Source: Hippopus hippopus (Eukaryota; Mollusca; Bivalvia; Cardiida; Cardiidae). From it: a DNA stretch of 64,000 bases. The stretch lies in NCBI GenBank assembly GCA_946811185.2, contig OX328109.1, positions 45,715,412 through 45,779,411 on the forward strand. Reading direction: 5' to 3'. The notes below the pieces were generated by a model. The model saw only the letters and a program-made list of their open reading frames with translations, was not told the origin of the DNA and made no database searches. The translations under genes and the position numbers were made by a program. Below are positions 61,762-64,000 of this stretch, piece by piece; position 1 is the stretch's first letter; every line of letters starts with the position of its first letter.

Positions 61762-61803
61762 GGTTACCAGCATTTTCTCCTTTTTCCCACAATATTTCTA
61801 CCA
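61762..61803 (-). repeat. MITE hairpin fragment at the end of a Helitron-like element
   Basis: GGTTACCAGCATTTTCTCC then TTTCCCACAATATTTC, one arm of the foldback MITE, placed exactly where the GCCCCCCTTC-family element loses its terminus. Confidence 0.6.
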
Positions 61804-61928
61804 GTAGATATAAAAGGAGAGAGCTGGGTTTTAACCACAAATTTGACCATGTACGAAAGAGCTAGCTTTTTAACCATGTGTATGCTTAAATTAACATTTT
61901 AACCATGTGTATGATTAAAATATTATAC

Positions 61929-62285
61929 CAACCATCTCCTTGCTTAAATCTAAAACTGACCATCTCCCTGCTTAAATCTAAAACTAAACATATCCCTGCT
62001 TAAATCTAAAACTAACCATCTCCCTGCTTAAATCTAAAACTAACCATATCCCTGCTTAAATCTAAAACTGACCATATCCCTGCTTAAATCTAAAACTAAC
62101 CATCTCCCTGCTTAAATCTAAAACTAACCATATCCCTGCTTAAATCTAAAACTGACCATAACCCTGCTTAAATCTAAAACTAACCATCTCCCTGCTTAAA
62201 TCTAAAACTAACCATATCCCTGCTTAAATCTAAAACTGACCATATCCCTGCTTAAATCTAAAACTAACCATATCCCTGCTTATTA
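61929..62285 (+). repeat. 28-bp satellite, about 12.5 units, with 84-bp higher-order period
   Basis: The unit is AACCATCTCCCTGCTTAAAT plus CTAAAACT. Variants CATCTC/CATATC and ACTA/ACTG follow a three-unit cycle from the fourth unit on. Two degenerate precursor-like blocks (AACCATGTGTATGCTTAAAT) lie just upstream at 61870-61915. Confidence 0.92.
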
Positions 62286-62419
62286 CTACATCCCAACGAT
62301 TCGTATTTTTAGCCCATATAGCTATATGAGCGAAATTACAACATTTTTTACTTCGTCATATGATATATATTCTGCCCTATACGTAGTAAATTTTCTAAGA
62401 TATGCGTCTTTATCTTAGT

Positions 62420-64000
62420 GGGCCCCCAAGCTAATGTATCGATATTGTTCCCAAGGATATAGCGTTTATCATCATTACTACTTAATGCGACTTTATTTAC
62501 CTCTTCAGTCTACAACTCATGATTATGGCTCCTAATAACTACCATTCTCCTTAATTGTGTTTTATTTTTAAACAAACACTCTTTATAATGATCATATTTA
62601 ATAAATGCTTTTACTACATGCCTTTTAATTCCCTTACATTTTTTACTTTCCTCCTCATCATCACACATTTTATGAGAGTATAGCTTAGATCTGAGGCCTA
62701 CAAACTCCCCAATAATCTTACCACTTGTCTCATCTTTAAACATACCTACAACTTTCTTATTTAATCCAGTGGGAATACCTGAAGGGTGATCAGGTGGGTA
62801 ATCACTTGTATCAAACAAATCTTTAACATCACCACTAATATCCTTATAAAAATCTTCTGTTTCTATTTCATACATTAAGCTATCTGTATCAGTGAAAAGA
62901 AGTTTAACTTTTTCACCATATTTATCTTTAATATAATTATAATGAAAGTTATACATCAATGTCTTACTTAAATCTAAGATACACATCCCTACATAAATAG
63001 GCTTATTAAAATATAAACGTGGTTTTTTCATTTGAATTATACATAAATTTTCATCAAGGGTAGTTATATCGTAATAGTTGGGTTTAGCGGTTAATTTTTC
63101 AGCTTTTTCCCTGGTACTAACTAATCTTATATCTACTCTATTCCTAATATTTTCCATAGTCTTACCAAATACAGAATTATTCATAAGTTTAAAGAAATCC
63201 TTTTCAAATGCGGTTTTAGCTTTTGCTCTTAGTGTAGTATTTTTATCGATATAAGGTTTTAACCATTCACTCTCATCAAAAGTTAACCCTCTATGAATCT
63301 TTTTAAGCTTTAGACCTAAACTTAAATATAACTTTAAATTTTCATGGTGTAATATATATTTATTTTTATCATCTAAATTAGGTATAAGTTTTTCAACTTT
63401 ACCGGTCTTTAATCTTTCGGGAGCTAATGGAAAATCATTATGCAAATCATGTAATTCTTTAAGATATTCTAAATCAACCTCTTATATACAAGGGCAACTT
63501 TGCCAATTTTGTACATTATTTTCATCTATCCATTTAAAATTTCCAATGGGAAGTTTTTGACACATTGCCCAACCATAGAGATTATTCGCATCTAAATAAG
63601 TAATAAATTTAGGTGGTTCATTTGGATTATATTTTTACCCATATATGAATTATTTGCTTTTGCAAATCGTTTAAAAATGGTTGAGATACCTCCTCTTATT
63701 CCGTTTTCAATAAATAAAATCGTATCAGGGTCTGATAATAATTCTAATTCTACCTTAGTAGTTTTTAACATTGCCTCCCAAGCTAATCCCGGCGCTGTAT
63801 AAAACCATGATGGATCTAATCCATAATTATTAAAGCAAACATTCTTAAAATTTTCAAAGACATCCGCCAACAGTAAAACATCAGCCTTATTATATAAGTC
63901 ATGGTAATCTTTAAAAGTTTCCATCTCGAAGGTATTCCATACATTTAATGCATGTTGATAATCCTCCTCCCCAATTCCACTATATCTAAGCTTTGAGTAA
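62420..64000 (-). pseudogene. Family B DNA polymerase (protein-primed, Polinton/Maverick type), broken and cut by window end
   Basis: The polymerase would copy the transposon from a protein primer. Reading on the minus strand from the window end, the segments are in family order: a tyrosine-rich block with DYHDLYNKADVLLLADVF, the motif A region (DANNLYG) near 63560-63590, motif B with NNSVFGK near 63170, motif C with FTDTDSL near 62880, a KLY motif near 62690, and a C-terminal IDTLAWG near 62425. Breaks: a one-base frameshift in the A/T run at 63632-63636, a stop at 63482-63484 and a stop at 62510-62512, each followed by continued homology in an adjacent or the same frame. The N-terminal exonuclease part is outside the window. 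No integrase, ATPase, protease or capsid genes of a Polinton are seen here. A recent but inactive copy. Confidence 0.85.

Noticed and set aside
61929..62285. CRISPR array
   Set aside because: The 28-bp units are directly adjacent without spacers and the DNA is animal nuclear. It is a satellite.

Overview
This window is animal nuclear DNA: AT-rich, intron-rich and crowded with short non-autonomous transposons. The best guess is a bivalve mollusc. That rests on an invertebrate NALCN gene with glutamate at the domain III filter position and on many Helitron-like elements with tandem-repeat cores, a class described in bivalves (pearl/HINE type). The species cannot be named from sequence alone.

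Region 1 (about 3.8-30.9 kb, + strand) holds the 3' part of one gene, the sodium leak channel NALCN. Fifteen exons can be placed to the base. All join in frame with GT-AG introns, and they encode about 654 residues: the domain III pore and S6, the III-IV linker, all of domain IV, the EF-hand-like C-terminal region and the tail to a TAG stop at 30870-30872. The 5' exons lie upstream of the window. The introns are filled with repeats. The commonest is a roughly 229-bp TTAA-flanked foldback MITE, present in about 45 full or broken copies across the window. There are also tRNA-derived SINEs and Helitron-like elements.

Region 2 (31-57 kb) is mostly repeats. It has a 2.7-kb inverted-repeat structure with promoter-like arms (33.9-36.6 kb), one isolated good coding exon on + (44559-44673), and two nearly 2-kb Helitron-like elements in opposite orientation (40.2-42.1 and 49.1-51.0 kb). 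Between 57.3 and 51.5 kb a set of splice-flanked open segments on the minus strand suggests another, unrecognised gene.

Region 3 (57.3-64 kb) has a second copy of the element with a nuclear-receptor-motif array, then a 28-bp satellite with an 84-bp higher-order period, then a broken protein-primed family B DNA polymerase of Polinton/Maverick type on the minus strand that runs off the window end.

Two patterns cut across the annotation. First, several unrelated-looking repeat families end in the same way, a short hairpin followed by CTCTTGT or a close variant, which points to one mobilising machinery. Second, the tandem cores of two of these families carry repeated perfect nuclear-receptor half-site arrangements: AGGTCA direct repeats spaced by 2 in one, and GGTCAnnnTGACC palindromes in the other.
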